NCBI RefSeq assembly: GCF_013391105.1
Contig: NZ_CP058335.1
Location: 806,001 to 870,000, forward strand
Origin: Natronomonas salina
Lineage (GTDB): Archaea; Halobacteriota; Halobacteria; Halobacteriales; Haloarculaceae
Direction of reading: 5' to 3'
DNA length: 64,000 nucleotides
In this document: piece after piece, positions 27,217 through 34,772 of the stretch
Layout of the letters: the number at the start of each line of letters is the position of its first letter
Numbering within the stretch: position 1 is the stretch's first letter
The notes under the pieces: generated by a model
The model's input: the letters and a program-made list of their open reading frames with translations, nothing else
Told to the model about the DNA's origin: nothing
Database searches by the model: none
Position numbers and translations under genes: made by a program

Positions 27217-27558
27217 CTACGCAGGCTGGGTGTTCGCGGGCGGCGTGATCGCGATCTGGCCGTTGTGGTAGACCGTGACCTGGTGGTCCCAGATGGTGAA
27301 GCTGACGTGGCCGTTGGGCCGCTGGGTGCCGTCCGGTGCCGGTTCGAACAGCCGGTCGAGCGACGCGGGGTCGACGTAGTTGCACAGGCTACTCTCGGCC
27401 TGGGTGACGTCCGCGCCCGTGACGTCGGAGAGCGCGTGGACGAGCGTCGTCGTCAGGTCGCTGGGACCGCCGAAGTCGTGCTGGACGAAGTACGGCTGCG
27501 GGGGCTGCGGCTGGTTCTGAGGGGCGGCGGGGGCGGTGTTCTGTCGGTTGCCGTGCAT
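27217..27558 (-). CDS. HalOD1 output-domain protein
   Basis: 113 residues. After a short Gln/Pro-rich lead (MHGNRQNTAPAAPQNQPQPP) comes one HalOD1 domain: DLTTTLVHALSDVTGADVTQ, YVDPASLDRLFEPAPDGTQR and HVSFTIWDHQVTVYHNGQIA. HalOD1 is a haloarchaeal signalling output domain often found alone or behind PAS/receiver modules; its biochemical role is unknown. It lies about 230 bases upstream of the frameshifted Q-rich gene on the same strand, and both share the N-terminal N/Q/P composition. Confidence 0.82.
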   Translation of the reverse strand: MHGNRQNTAPAAPQNQPQPPQPYFVQHDFGGPSDLTTTLVHALSDVTGADVTQAESSLCNYVDPASLDRLFEPAPDGTQRPNGHVSFTIWDHQVTVYHNGQIAITPPANTQPA

Positions 27559-27588
27559 CGCTACCCGGAACCTGCCGGTAGGTGACCA

Positions 27589-27788
27589 TTAATCTTGTGT
27601 TGAGGTGACATCCGTGACCCGGGCGGGAGTCGGCCGTCGTATTCCGGTTACGGACTTAATCGAGCGGCTTCCGCTTTTGTTCCACCCGACACTATAGCCC
27701 AGCGAAAGTTGGATTCTCACGTGGACACTCGGGCAACAGCAATAGGACGACGCCGTGAGTAGGACAGTTCTACCGCCGGAGATGGGGT
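27589..27788. other. Intergenic region between HalOD1 gene and proteasome-like gene
   Basis: About 200 bases, less GC-rich than the flanks, with TA-containing stretches near 27585-27600 that may hold the HalOD1 promoter. Nothing else recognised. Confidence 0.4.
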
Positions 27789-28319
27789 TCAGGAATCGGC
27801 CGAGAGCGACCAGGAGGCGATATCGTCCCCAGTATCGGCGTCCCGTTCCGCCACCGTCGCCAGGACCTCGCGGACGTGGTCCTCCAGCCCGCTTGGCTCG
27901 TCGTCGAACGTCTCCGACTCGAGGATTCCGAGCGCGACCTGCGTCCCAGACCCGAACGCCGCGACGGTGTCGTCGAGGACGGCGCCGTGTGAATCGACGG
28001 AGCGGAGGGCGGCCGCTCCGTCGTCGTCGTCGCGGGCGGCGACGATCGCCTCGACGTTCTCCTCCGAGGCGATGTCGGCGGCCATCCGTACCAGTCGACC
28101 GACGTCGACGTCGCGTTCGAGGCGTTCGCGGTCGAGCTCCGCCTCCAGTCGGCGTCCGAAGGAGTCGACGCTCCCCTGGTCGCCGACCGCGACGGCGGCC
28201 GCGGTGCCGAACTCGAACAGTCGGTCGACCGATCCGGTCTTCGTTCCGTCCGTCACGTTCCCGCGGTCGGCAGCCAGGGCGACGGCGCCGTCGGACTCGA
28301 CGCCGACTATCGTGCTCAT
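27789..28319 (-). CDS. Divergent stand-alone proteasome beta-like Ntn-hydrolase protein
   Basis: 176 residues. It begins MSTIVGVESDGAVALAADRG, matching the Thr-X-X-Val/Ile-Gly core of proteasome beta subunits (TTTIGIATDDGVVIATDMRA in PsmB of this genome). Later segments AVAVGDQGSVDSFGRRLEAE, AADIASEENVEAIVAARDDD and AFGSGTQVALGILESE follow the order of the proteasome fold. There is no propeptide. Thr3 could be nucleophilic only after loss of Met-Ser, and the conserved Lys of the active site is not obvious. It may be an inactive or specialised paralogue. Not in an operon with psmA/psmB. Confidence 0.78.
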   Translation of the reverse strand: MSTIVGVESDGAVALAADRGNVTDGTKTGSVDRLFEFGTAAAVAVGDQGSVDSFGRRLEAELDRERLERDVDVGRLVRMAADIASEENVEAIVAARDDDDGAAALRSVDSHGAVLDDTVAAFGSGTQVALGILESETFDDEPSGLEDHVREVLATVAERDADTGDDIASWSLSADS

Positions 28320-28404
28320 AGTCCCCCTTCGTCGATTACGGCAAAAGCGGTTGTGTCCAGGTGGACGACGAGCGAGGGGCGGTGGCCGGCCCCCGACCCC
28401 GGGG

Positions 28405-29415
28405 TCAGCGCTCCAGTTCCCGCGTCGGGTAGCCGTAGTGGGCGTCGTAGACCTCGATGGACTCCTTGAGCGCGGCGACGATTATCGGCCCGACGAACAG
28501 GCCCATGAAGCCGAGCACCGAGAGCCCCCCGAGGACGCCGATGATGATGACGCTCGGGCTGACGTGCGCGTAGCGGTCGACGATGACCGGTCGGAGGTAG
28601 TCGTCGGAGATGGCGACGACTGTCGACCCGTAGACGAACAGCGCGACGGCGGAGACGGTCTCGCCCATCACGAAGAGGTAGACGCAGGCCGGCGCCCAGA
28701 TGGCGAAGGAGCCGATGATCGGGATCAGCCCGAGGATGATCATCACCAGCGTCCAGAAGACGAAGTTCGGGACGCCGAACACCGCGAGCCCGACGCCGGC
28801 CAGGACGCCCTGGACGATGGCGACGAGGACGTGGCCGGCGAGGACGGCGTTGGTGATGCTGACCGTCCGGTCGATGAGCTCGTCGGTAACCGTCGCTGGC
28901 AGCGGCGACATCGCCTGCAACCACTCGACGAAGCGGTCGGCGTCGCGGACGAAGAAGAACAGCAGGAACAGGAGCAACCCGAGCCCGATGAGGACGTGCG
29001 TCAGCGTCCCGAACACCGAGAGGGCGCTGTCGAAGCTGCCGAATCCGGAGAGCGACGACCGCACCGCCGAACCCACGTCGACCTCGACGCCGGTGTAGTT
29101 CTGGATGGGCCGTTCGATCATCCCGAAGTTCAGGTCCTGCTCCTCGAGGCCGCTCACGAACGCCATGACGTCGCTGGCGACGAACACCGTGACGAGGAAG
29201 AACGGCAGGATGAGAGCGACGAGGCTGAGCACGAGCAGGAGCCCGGCCGACGCCGACCGCCCGAGATGCGGCTCGAGTTCGACCTGCAGCGGCCGGAGCA
29301 CGAAGGCGAGGACGACGGCCGCGAGCAGGAACTGCAGGTAGGGGAGGACCAGCGCGACAGACAGGGCGAAGAGGACTGCGACGAGTGCGATCAGCAGTCC
29401 TTCGTCGGTGTCCAT
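28405..29415 (-). CDS. AI-2E family (PerM/UPF0118) transporter
   Basis: 336 residues. N-terminal membrane helices (GLLIALVAVLFALSVALVLP and FLLAAVVLAFVLRPLQVELE) precede a charged extracytoplasmic stretch, then the signature helices VAIVQGVLAGVGLAVFGVPN, LIPIIGSFAIWAPACVYLFV and GVLGGLSVLGFMGLFVGPII. These are the conserved features of the AI-2E/PerM exporter family, several of which move Na+ or small molecules outwards. The substrate is unknown. Start at MDTDEGLLIALV is the only reasonable Met. Confidence 0.92.
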   Translation of the reverse strand: MDTDEGLLIALVAVLFALSVALVLPYLQFLLAAVVLAFVLRPLQVELEPHLGRSASAGLLLVLSLVALILPFFLVTVFVASDVMAFVSGLEEQDLNFGMIERPIQNYTGVEVDVGSAVRSSLSGFGSFDSALSVFGTLTHVLIGLGLLLFLLFFFVRDADRFVEWLQAMSPLPATVTDELIDRTVSITNAVLAGHVLVAIVQGVLAGVGLAVFGVPNFVFWTLVMIILGLIPIIGSFAIWAPACVYLFVMGETVSAVALFVYGSTVVAISDDYLRPVIVDRYAHVSPSVIIIGVLGGLSVLGFMGLFVGPIIVAALKESIEVYDAHYGYPTRELER

Positions 29416-29480
29416 GCCGGGTTACCCGCGGTGACTGCAGTTCGGTCGGGGACGCGAACGTCCGTCGGAGACGGAGGCGA

Positions 29481-29831
29481 TCACGAGGAGGTGTACTCGA
29501 AGCGTTCCACCGCGACGGTGACGGCCCGGGCGCCGGCTCGTCCCGCGGCTTCGCGCGCGACGGTCCCCGCGAGCCCGTCGCCGGCGGCGTCGCCGACCAT
29601 CCGGCGGGCGAGCAGGTGCCCGGCCGGTCGGCCGATCGCGGCGCCGAGTCGCTCGGCGTCGACGGCCTCTTCGAGCGAGGCGCCCGCGCGGAGCGCCTCG
29701 ATGTCGATCGCCTCGAGGGCCTCGCCGAGGACCTCCGCGGCCATCACGAGTTCGAGCCCCGTGTCCAGTCGGTCGAGCGACGACTCCGCACCGCCATCTG
29801 GCGACACGTCGAAGGGAGATCGGTCTTCCAT
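29481..29831 (-). CDS. Small Ala-rich protein, unknown
   Basis: 116 residues from the Met of MEDRSPFDVSPDGGAESSLD. Soluble, predicted mostly helical (LVMAAEVLGEALEAIDIEAL, GRPAGHLLARRMVGDAAGDG). The acidic start and stop fit a haloarchaeal conserved hypothetical. A longer in-frame start at 29882 adds a basic stretch and is less likely. No known family seen. Confidence 0.6.
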   Translation of the reverse strand: MEDRSPFDVSPDGGAESSLDRLDTGLELVMAAEVLGEALEAIDIEALRAGASLEEAVDAERLGAAIGRPAGHLLARRMVGDAAGDGLAGTVAREAAGRAGARAVTVAVERFEYTSS

Positions 29832-29922
29832 CACCCACAGGTTCGGCTTCCCGGCGGATAAACGGCGAGCCCGCAAGTGCACGCTCGACGACGGACGGCG
29901 AGAAAATCGGGCCGGACGGGCG

Positions 29923-31038
29923 TCAGATCGACTGCGGCTCCCGGTCGACGGTCGCGGTCCGTGCGACCGGCGTCAGCGACTCGACGTCCTCGCGGAGCCG
30001 GCGCGCGTACTCGAGTCTGAGCTCGCACGCAGTCGGCTCCGAGAGCGACTGCGGGCCGTAGATCTTCCGGGTGATCGGCCGGTAGGCGTCGGGGTCCAGC
30101 CCGAACGACCGGAGGTAGCTCCGGACGCGCCCTGAGTCGAGCCCGTCCTCGATGGCGGTCCGGCTGAGCTCCCAGAGGTCCGAGAACTCGGGGACGTCGA
30201 TGCGGTCAGTCGACACGCCCCGGCCGCCGATCTCGACTGGCGTCGAGTCGACCTGGGCGACCAACTCCCGGACGTCGCCGGCCAGCCGGAGGATCTGGCT
30301 CGGCAGCGCGGCGTCGGGCGCGCGCCACTCGACGGTCGGCTGACAGCGGCGGAGCCGCACCGGGTTCAACACGGTGTTCTCGGCGTCGAACTCCTCTTCG
30401 ACCAGGTCGGGATCGACGCCCCGATCGGCCGCGATGGCCACGAAGTCGTCGTAGGCGCCCTCGACGCGGGACTGCCACTCGTCGACGCTGTCGACGTAGC
30501 TCCAGAGGTCGCAGAACTGGCGGAACGCCGGCCCGCACTCGGTCCGGTAGCCGTCCGCGCGCGAGGAACTGTATCGCTTCTCGCCGCGGTAGTAGGGAGA
30601 GGAGCTGACGAGCGCGAGCGCGGGGTCGAGCGCCGTCAGCAGGTTGAGCTGTCGGACCACGTCGGTCTTCTCGAAGTGGACGTGCGTCCCGGCGCAGTTC
30701 TTGGCGCTCGCGACGCCGTCGCCGTAGATCCGCTCGTAGAGCCGCCCGCGGTCGCAGTTGACCGGCGCGTCGGCGTCGGTCAGCGGCGTTCCCAGCGGGA
30801 CGAGCTGCTTGTCGTCGGCCTCGGCGGCGTCGATGGCCGCCGTGAGAACCTCCTGCAGGTCGCGACGCAGACCGGCCACGCTGTCGTGGGGTTCGGTCTG
30901 CACTTCCAGCAACGGGTCGATGAACTCCGGTTTGATTCGGTCGTGGGCGTCGGCGAGCCCCTCGCCGTCGCAGAGCTGACCGTGCTCGTCCACGACCCAC
31001 AACTCCATCTCTACGCCCGTTGTGATGTCTGCGTTCAT
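29923..31038 (-). CDS. gshA: Glutamate-cysteine ligase family protein (GCS2/YbdK)
   Basis: 371 residues from MNADITTGVEMELWVVDEHG. The GCS2-fold motifs are present: the initial GVEMELWVVDE strand, the LGTPLTDADAP region, CAGTHVHFEKTDVVRQLNLL near residue 125, and SSPYYRGEKRYSSSRADGYR. Family members join glutamate to cysteine by ATP hydrolysis. Haloarchaea use gamma-glutamylcysteine as their main low-molecular-weight thiol, so this is the likely product. Start at 31038 was chosen over a Met eight residues upstream because it abuts the conserved strand. Confidence 0.85.
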   Translation of the reverse strand: MNADITTGVEMELWVVDEHGQLCDGEGLADAHDRIKPEFIDPLLEVQTEPHDSVAGLRRDLQEVLTAAIDAAEADDKQLVPLGTPLTDADAPVNCDRGRLYERIYGDGVASAKNCAGTHVHFEKTDVVRQLNLLTALDPALALVSSSPYYRGEKRYSSSRADGYRTECGPAFRQFCDLWSYVDSVDEWQSRVEGAYDDFVAIAADRGVDPDLVEEEFDAENTVLNPVRLRRCQPTVEWRAPDAALPSQILRLAGDVRELVAQVDSTPVEIGGRGVSTDRIDVPEFSDLWELSRTAIEDGLDSGRVRSYLRSFGLDPDAYRPITRKIYGPQSLSEPTACELRLEYARRLREDVESLTPVARTATVDREPQSI

Positions 31039-31173
31039 GTTAGCCGGGATGCACGGTCGCAACCCGTACTAAGGGTAGCCGGCCTGTCCATCTAAACTGA
31101 AGACTTGCAGGTGCCTGCCCGGGATAAAAGAACGGCGTCTCCGGCAAGGAACGTCTGGGCGCCGTCTCTCGAT

Positions 31174-31923
31174 TCAGTCGTCCTGGTCGAGGAGCTCGAC
31201 GAGCGGGTCGAGGTGGTCGATGCCGACCACGGCGACCACGTCGCCGTCCCGCCGGAGCCGCGACAATCGGGCAGCCATGTGCTCCTCGCGGGTGGCGTCC
31301 CTGAGGTTGCCGACCCTCGAGGACCCGAAGGCCTGGAGGATGAACTGGGCTTTCCGGACCTGCCGCCGCTCGTTCTCGGCCTGCGATTCGGGGGCGTCGC
31401 CCCACTCGGTCCCGTAGGCGGCCTCCGAGGCGTCGACCTCGATCTGCACGGACAGCGTCCGGGAGAGCGCCGCCGCCGCCCGGCAGACCGCGGCGTGTTT
31501 CGTGACGGACGCCAGCGCACGCGCGGACGAGCAGATCGTCGGGAGCCCGGCGCGCTCCTGGAGGAGCGTCCGCGCCAGTCGCCCGGTGAAGCCGAGCGTC
31601 GGTCCGTCGATGCCCACCGTCCGGTCGGCGGCGTCGACCTGGATGGCCGCGCTCATCTCGCCGCCGTAGCTCGGCGGGGTCGTCGCCTCCGTCGCGTACT
31701 CCTCGAACAGCGGCAGCGCCAGCGGCGGCAGTTCGAGCGCCAGCGTCTCCGGCGCGACCGCCTCGACGATCCGCTGGGCGCGGTACTCGCTGGCCGGGTG
31801 GTCGTGGACGACGCCGACGAGGAAGACGTCGGCGGCCCCGTTCCCGCCGGAACAGACGCGGATGTAGGCGTCGTTCATCCGGGGGTCGGCCACGTCGATT
31901 CCGTGCTCGGTAAGACTGTCCAT
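31174..31923 (-). CDS. TraB family protein
   Basis: 249 residues beginning MDSLTEHGIDVADPRMNDAY. The core carries VFLVGVVHDHPASEYRAQRI and VAPETLALELPPLALPLFEE, matching TraB/PrgY-type proteins with a GVxHxH-like strand and an adjacent Glu, and ends with VVAVVGIDHLDPLVELLDQD. The family is thought to be related to Tiki/EreA-type metalloprotease folds. It lacks membrane helices here. Just before the start is an inverted repeat of GGTAAG, a possible operator. Confidence 0.8.
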   Translation of the reverse strand: MDSLTEHGIDVADPRMNDAYIRVCSGGNGAADVFLVGVVHDHPASEYRAQRIVEAVAPETLALELPPLALPLFEEYATEATTPPSYGGEMSAAIQVDAADRTVGIDGPTLGFTGRLARTLLQERAGLPTICSSARALASVTKHAAVCRAAAALSRTLSVQIEVDASEAAYGTEWGDAPESQAENERRQVRKAQFILQAFGSSRVGNLRDATREEHMAARLSRLRRDGDVVAVVGIDHLDPLVELLDQDD

Positions 31924-31928
31924 CGGGC

Positions 31929-31945
31929 GGTAAGAACTCCTTACC
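31929..31945. promoter_or_regulatory. Inverted repeat GGTAAG-5-CTTACC before the TraB gene
   Basis: Six-bp arms separated by AACTC, ending six bases upstream of the TraB ATG at 31923. A TATA-like AACTTATG on the minus strand near 31969-31976 would put the transcription start close to the repeat, so it could act as an operator. Confidence 0.35.
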
Positions 31946-32102
31946 CGCCACGATTGGCTACCGTGGCATAAGTTTTCCCGGTCGGTCAGGTCCTGAAGCA
32001 CCGTCCGACGCGGCCGCGTTCGAGAAGGAAAGAGCGAGCTACTGGTCAGTATAGACCGATCTGGCGATCCCCTACGTCGGCGGACGGATAGCTAGATGAC
32101 TT

Positions 32103-32122
32103 CTGTTGCGAGCCCGCAACAG
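32103..32122. terminator. Hairpin downstream of the RAD55-like gene
   Basis: CTGTTGCG and CGCAACAG are perfect 8-bp arms around AGCC. It lies about 18 bases beyond the minus-strand stop at 32140. There is no T-run, so termination is uncertain, and an operator role is possible. Confidence 0.35.
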
Positions 32123-32139
32123 CATCCCTCCTCACGACA

Positions 32140-33120
32140 TCACTGGTAATCGATGGGAATCGCCGACCCGGAGGCCACGAAGCCGGCGTCCGGCCGGAAC
32201 TCGTACTCGAACCACAGCGGGTCGACGGGCGCGTCGTCCATCTTGCGGACCGAGAGGCGCTTCCGTCGGGTACCGTCGTCGTCCTCGTCCAGTTCCAGGT
32301 CGACGATGCCGTCGAAGAGGTACTCGTGGTCGTGCGGGAAGTCCGTCGGATAGAGATCGTCGAAGCGGCCGACGCTGGCGCCCGCGACCATCGGGACGTA
32401 CCGGCTCTTGCAGACCAGCGCGCGGAGCTCCCGCAGGAGGTTCGTCGCGCGCGCCTCCTGGGCGAAGGCGGCCAGTTCGGTGAGGTAGTCGACGGCGACG
32501 AGCCCCGACTCGGTCAGGCCCGCGTCGGCCACCGCGCCGTCGACCTCGTTGGCGATCTCGAGGACGTCGCTGGGTTCGTCGACGACCGCGACCGCATCCT
32601 GGAGGACCCCCTGGAGGTGGCGGTTCCAGCGGTTCGCCCGGCGGGTCACCGCCGACTCGTCGTGCAGTCGCTTCGTGAAGAGGTCCACGACGACGAGGCT
32701 CCCGTCGTCGAGGTACGGCAGGACGTTCCAGTCGTGTGTGAGGAAACTGTCGACCAGTGAGGACGGCGGCCGGTCCATCGAGACGACGACCGCAGGCTGG
32801 CCGCGCTGGAGCGTCCGCCAGACGCACTCCTGCAGCAACCCCTGGAGGCGGGTCCCCTCCTCGCCGGCGAGCAGCACCGCGGCGTTACCGGGGATGCCGC
32901 TCGGCAGCCCCGCCGACAGCGCGTCGACACCGAGGGCGGTCCGCTTGTAGTCCACCGCGCCGGCGAAGGGAGCCTCCCCGCGCTCGGCGCCGGCCGCACA
33001 GGACGCCGAACAGAACAGCCGCCCGTCGGACTCGACGGGGGTCACGCCAGCCGGAACGTCGTATCCACAGAACGAACACGCCGGCGGAGTGGAACGGGCC
33101 GGCGGCGGGTGGTCGTTCAT
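32140..33120 (-). CDS. RAD55/KaiC-like protein with N-terminal zinc-finger-like motif and degenerate P-loop
   Basis: 326 residues. Residues about 14-45 hold CSFCGYDVPAG and LFCSASC, a four-Cys zinc-binding-like motif. A RecA/RAD55-type domain follows, beginning LSAGLPSGIPGNAAVLLAGE. The Walker A position reads AGEEGTRLQ where a GxxGxGK(S/T) would be expected, so the catalytic Lys is absent. Walker-B-like strands are DGSLVVVDLF and GLVAVDYLTEL. Haloarchaea have several such HTR-like or DUF7504-type proteins, sometimes linked to gas-vesicle or signalling regulation. It probably does not hydrolyse ATP. Function unknown. Confidence 0.8.
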   Translation of the reverse strand: MNDHPPPARSTPPACSFCGYDVPAGVTPVESDGRLFCSASCAAGAERGEAPFAGAVDYKRTALGVDALSAGLPSGIPGNAAVLLAGEEGTRLQGLLQECVWRTLQRGQPAVVVSMDRPPSSLVDSFLTHDWNVLPYLDDGSLVVVDLFTKRLHDESAVTRRANRWNRHLQGVLQDAVAVVDEPSDVLEIANEVDGAVADAGLTESGLVAVDYLTELAAFAQEARATNLLRELRALVCKSRYVPMVAGASVGRFDDLYPTDFPHDHEYLFDGIVDLELDEDDDGTRRKRLSVRKMDDAPVDPLWFEYEFRPDAGFVASGSAIPIDYQ

Positions 33121-33145
33121 CGGTCGACGACGCCTGCCGTCCCCG

Positions 33146-33406
33146 TCACGACTGGATCTTGTCGACGATCTCCTTCGCCTGCTCCTCGGCCTTGTCCTCG
33201 CCGACGTGCTTGTCGATCAGCACGCTCTGGACCTCCCAGTCGTCGCTGCCCTCCTGTTGGCCCGTCCGGACCTCGGCGCCCTCGGAGACCGACTGGGCCG
33301 GCTCTTCGGCCCAGTCCGGCGTCCGGATCTCGTCGTACTGGTCGGGGTCGTTGAACCGTACGTGGACGTAATCGTCCTCGGTCTCGACCTCGTTGACGTC
33401 GGGCAT
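33146..33406 (-). CDS. Small acidic protein, unknown
   Basis: 86 residues starting MPDVNEVETEDDYVHVRFND. Highly charged with an aromatic-rich middle (DPDQYDEIRTPDWAEEPAQS) and a Lys/Glu-rich helical end. Looks like a conserved haloarchaeal hypothetical. It lies between the RAD55-like gene and the mrp operon, on the same strand as both. Confidence 0.75.
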   Translation of the reverse strand: MPDVNEVETEDDYVHVRFNDPDQYDEIRTPDWAEEPAQSVSEGAEVRTGQQEGSDDWEVQSVLIDKHVGEDKAEEQAKEIVDKIQS

Positions 33407-33479
33407 GCTCGCCACTACGTCGCACAGGGGGAAAGAGGCGGTGAAAGTTCAGCTAGCCGACAACAAGCGGGCAAGGGGC

Positions 33480-33917
33480 TCAGTCCCCGGACGATTCATC
33501 GGACTCGTCGGCCGGTCGTGTACCGTCCCCGTCGGTCGACGTCTCACCCTCTGTCGCCGCGTCGTCGACTTCCGCCTCCACCTCGGGCGGTGCCGGCCAG
33601 GTCACCCCCTCTTCGAAGGGCACGCCCATCCGCTCGGCCGAGCGGGCGATCATGTGGGCGCCGGTCGGCACCGTCAGGAAGAGGAAGGCGATGCCGAGCA
33701 GCGACGGCAGCCCGTCGCCGCCGGGGCCGAACCGGACGAACGCGGCCGTGAAGATGGCGGCCGTTCCCAGGGTCGTCGGCTTGCTCGTCGCGTGCATCCG
33801 GTTGTAGACGTTCGGGAACCGGAGCAGCCCGATCGTCCCGATGGCCAGGAACAGCACGCCGACGGCTATCAGTGCGGTCATCACGGCCGCCTCGACGGTT
33901 CCGATAGCTTCGACCAT
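33480..33917 (-). CDS. mrpG: Na+/H+ antiporter subunit MrpG
   Basis: 145 residues with three membrane helices (VMTALIAVGVLFLAIGTIGL, LGTAAIFTAAFVRFGPG, LLGIAFLFLTVPTGAHMIAR), the usual MnhG/MrpG pattern including FPNVYNRMHATSKPTTLG. A long acidic C-terminal tail is added. Last gene of the Mrp complex operon, one base overlap with mrpF. Confidence 0.93.
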   Translation of the reverse strand: MVEAIGTVEAAVMTALIAVGVLFLAIGTIGLLRFPNVYNRMHATSKPTTLGTAAIFTAAFVRFGPGGDGLPSLLGIAFLFLTVPTGAHMIARSAERMGVPFEEGVTWPAPPEVEAEVDDAATEGETSTDGDGTRPADESDESSGD

Positions 33918-34219
33918 TATTCGATGATGTCCCCCTCGATGACGAACTTCGCGACCGTGACGGTCGCGATGAACCCGATGATCGCTAGCACGAGCCCGAC
34001 GTTGACGAACAGTCCGCGGCCGGTCAACAGCGCGAACAGCACGGCGATGGCGACGACGTTCGTCGCTATGGCGTCGACGGCGACCACCCTGTCGGGGATG
34101 GTCGGGCCGGCGACGACGCGGTACGTACAGAGCACGCAGAGCCCGGCGACGAGCAGCAGCGCCGCCTCGACGGCCACCTCGAAGAACGCCGGCGTCGCCT
34201 CAGCGGCCACCGCGATCAC
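33917..34219 (-). CDS. mrpF: Na+/H+ antiporter subunit MrpF
   Basis: 100 residues with a GTG start and three helices (ALLLVAGLCVLCTYRVVAGP, IPDRVVAVDAIATNVVAIAV, GLFVNVGLVLAIIGFIATVT). The P-x-x-P-D-R-V-V-A-x-D motif is diagnostic for MrpF. Overlaps mrpE by about 20 bases. Confidence 0.93.
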   Translation of the reverse strand: MIAVAAEATPAFFEVAVEAALLLVAGLCVLCTYRVVAGPTIPDRVVAVDAIATNVVAIAVLFALLTGRGLFVNVGLVLAIIGFIATVTVAKFVIEGDIIE

Positions 34220-34772
34220 CTCCCGTGATGGTGACCCGCTGCGGCCGGTCGCCCGGGTCGAGCTCCTCGTCGAAGATGACGAGGGCGTAGTCCTCCCAGG
34301 TCCGGATGGGCTCGACGACCTCCTCGACGTTCCGGCCGTCGATGACGTGGACGTACAGCCCGTTGAACTCCTCGTCGTAGTCGAGCGTCACCGTCCCCGG
34401 CGTGATGGTGATGCTGTTGGCGATGGTGGTGACCCCGAGGTCGGTCTCCACCCGCAGCGGGACGTAGATGACCTCCGGCTCGATCGGCGGGCCGGGCGCC
34501 ACGGCGCGGTAGGCGACGTCGAGGTTGGCGACCACAACCTCCTGGAGGAACACGAGCACGTAGAGGACCGCGTACGGGACCGCGCGGATTCCCCGGTCCA
34601 GGTGGTAGGTGTCGGCGTAGAACCGCCGGAAGAGGAACGCGACGGGGAAGCCGATCAGGACGCCGAACAGCAGTTCGCCCACGACGGCGTCGAGGGTCGG
34701 GTCGGGGCCGCGGACGAACAGCCACAGCGCCACGAGCACGAGCCCGAAGACGGGCCAGGTCCGGGTCTTCAC
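34200..34772 (-). CDS. mrpE: Na+/H+ antiporter subunit MrpE
   Basis: 190 residues from a GTG whose first two bases follow the mrpD stop in a GTGA overlap. The N-terminal helices (TWPVFGLVLVALWLFVRG, ELLFGVLIGFPVAFLFRRFY, YAVLYVLVFLQEVVVANLDV) are followed by the conserved cytosolic part GVTTIANSITITPGTVTLDY. Family-typical. The extra C-terminal stretch is acidic and haloarchaeal. Confidence 0.92.
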   Translation of the reverse strand: MKTRTWPVFGLVLVALWLFVRGPDPTLDAVVGELLFGVLIGFPVAFLFRRFYADTYHLDRGIRAVPYAVLYVLVFLQEVVVANLDVAYRAVAPGPPIEPEVIYVPLRVETDLGVTTIANSITITPGTVTLDYDEEFNGLYVHVIDGRNVEEVVEPIRTWEDYALVIFDEELDPGDRPQRVTITGGDRGGR

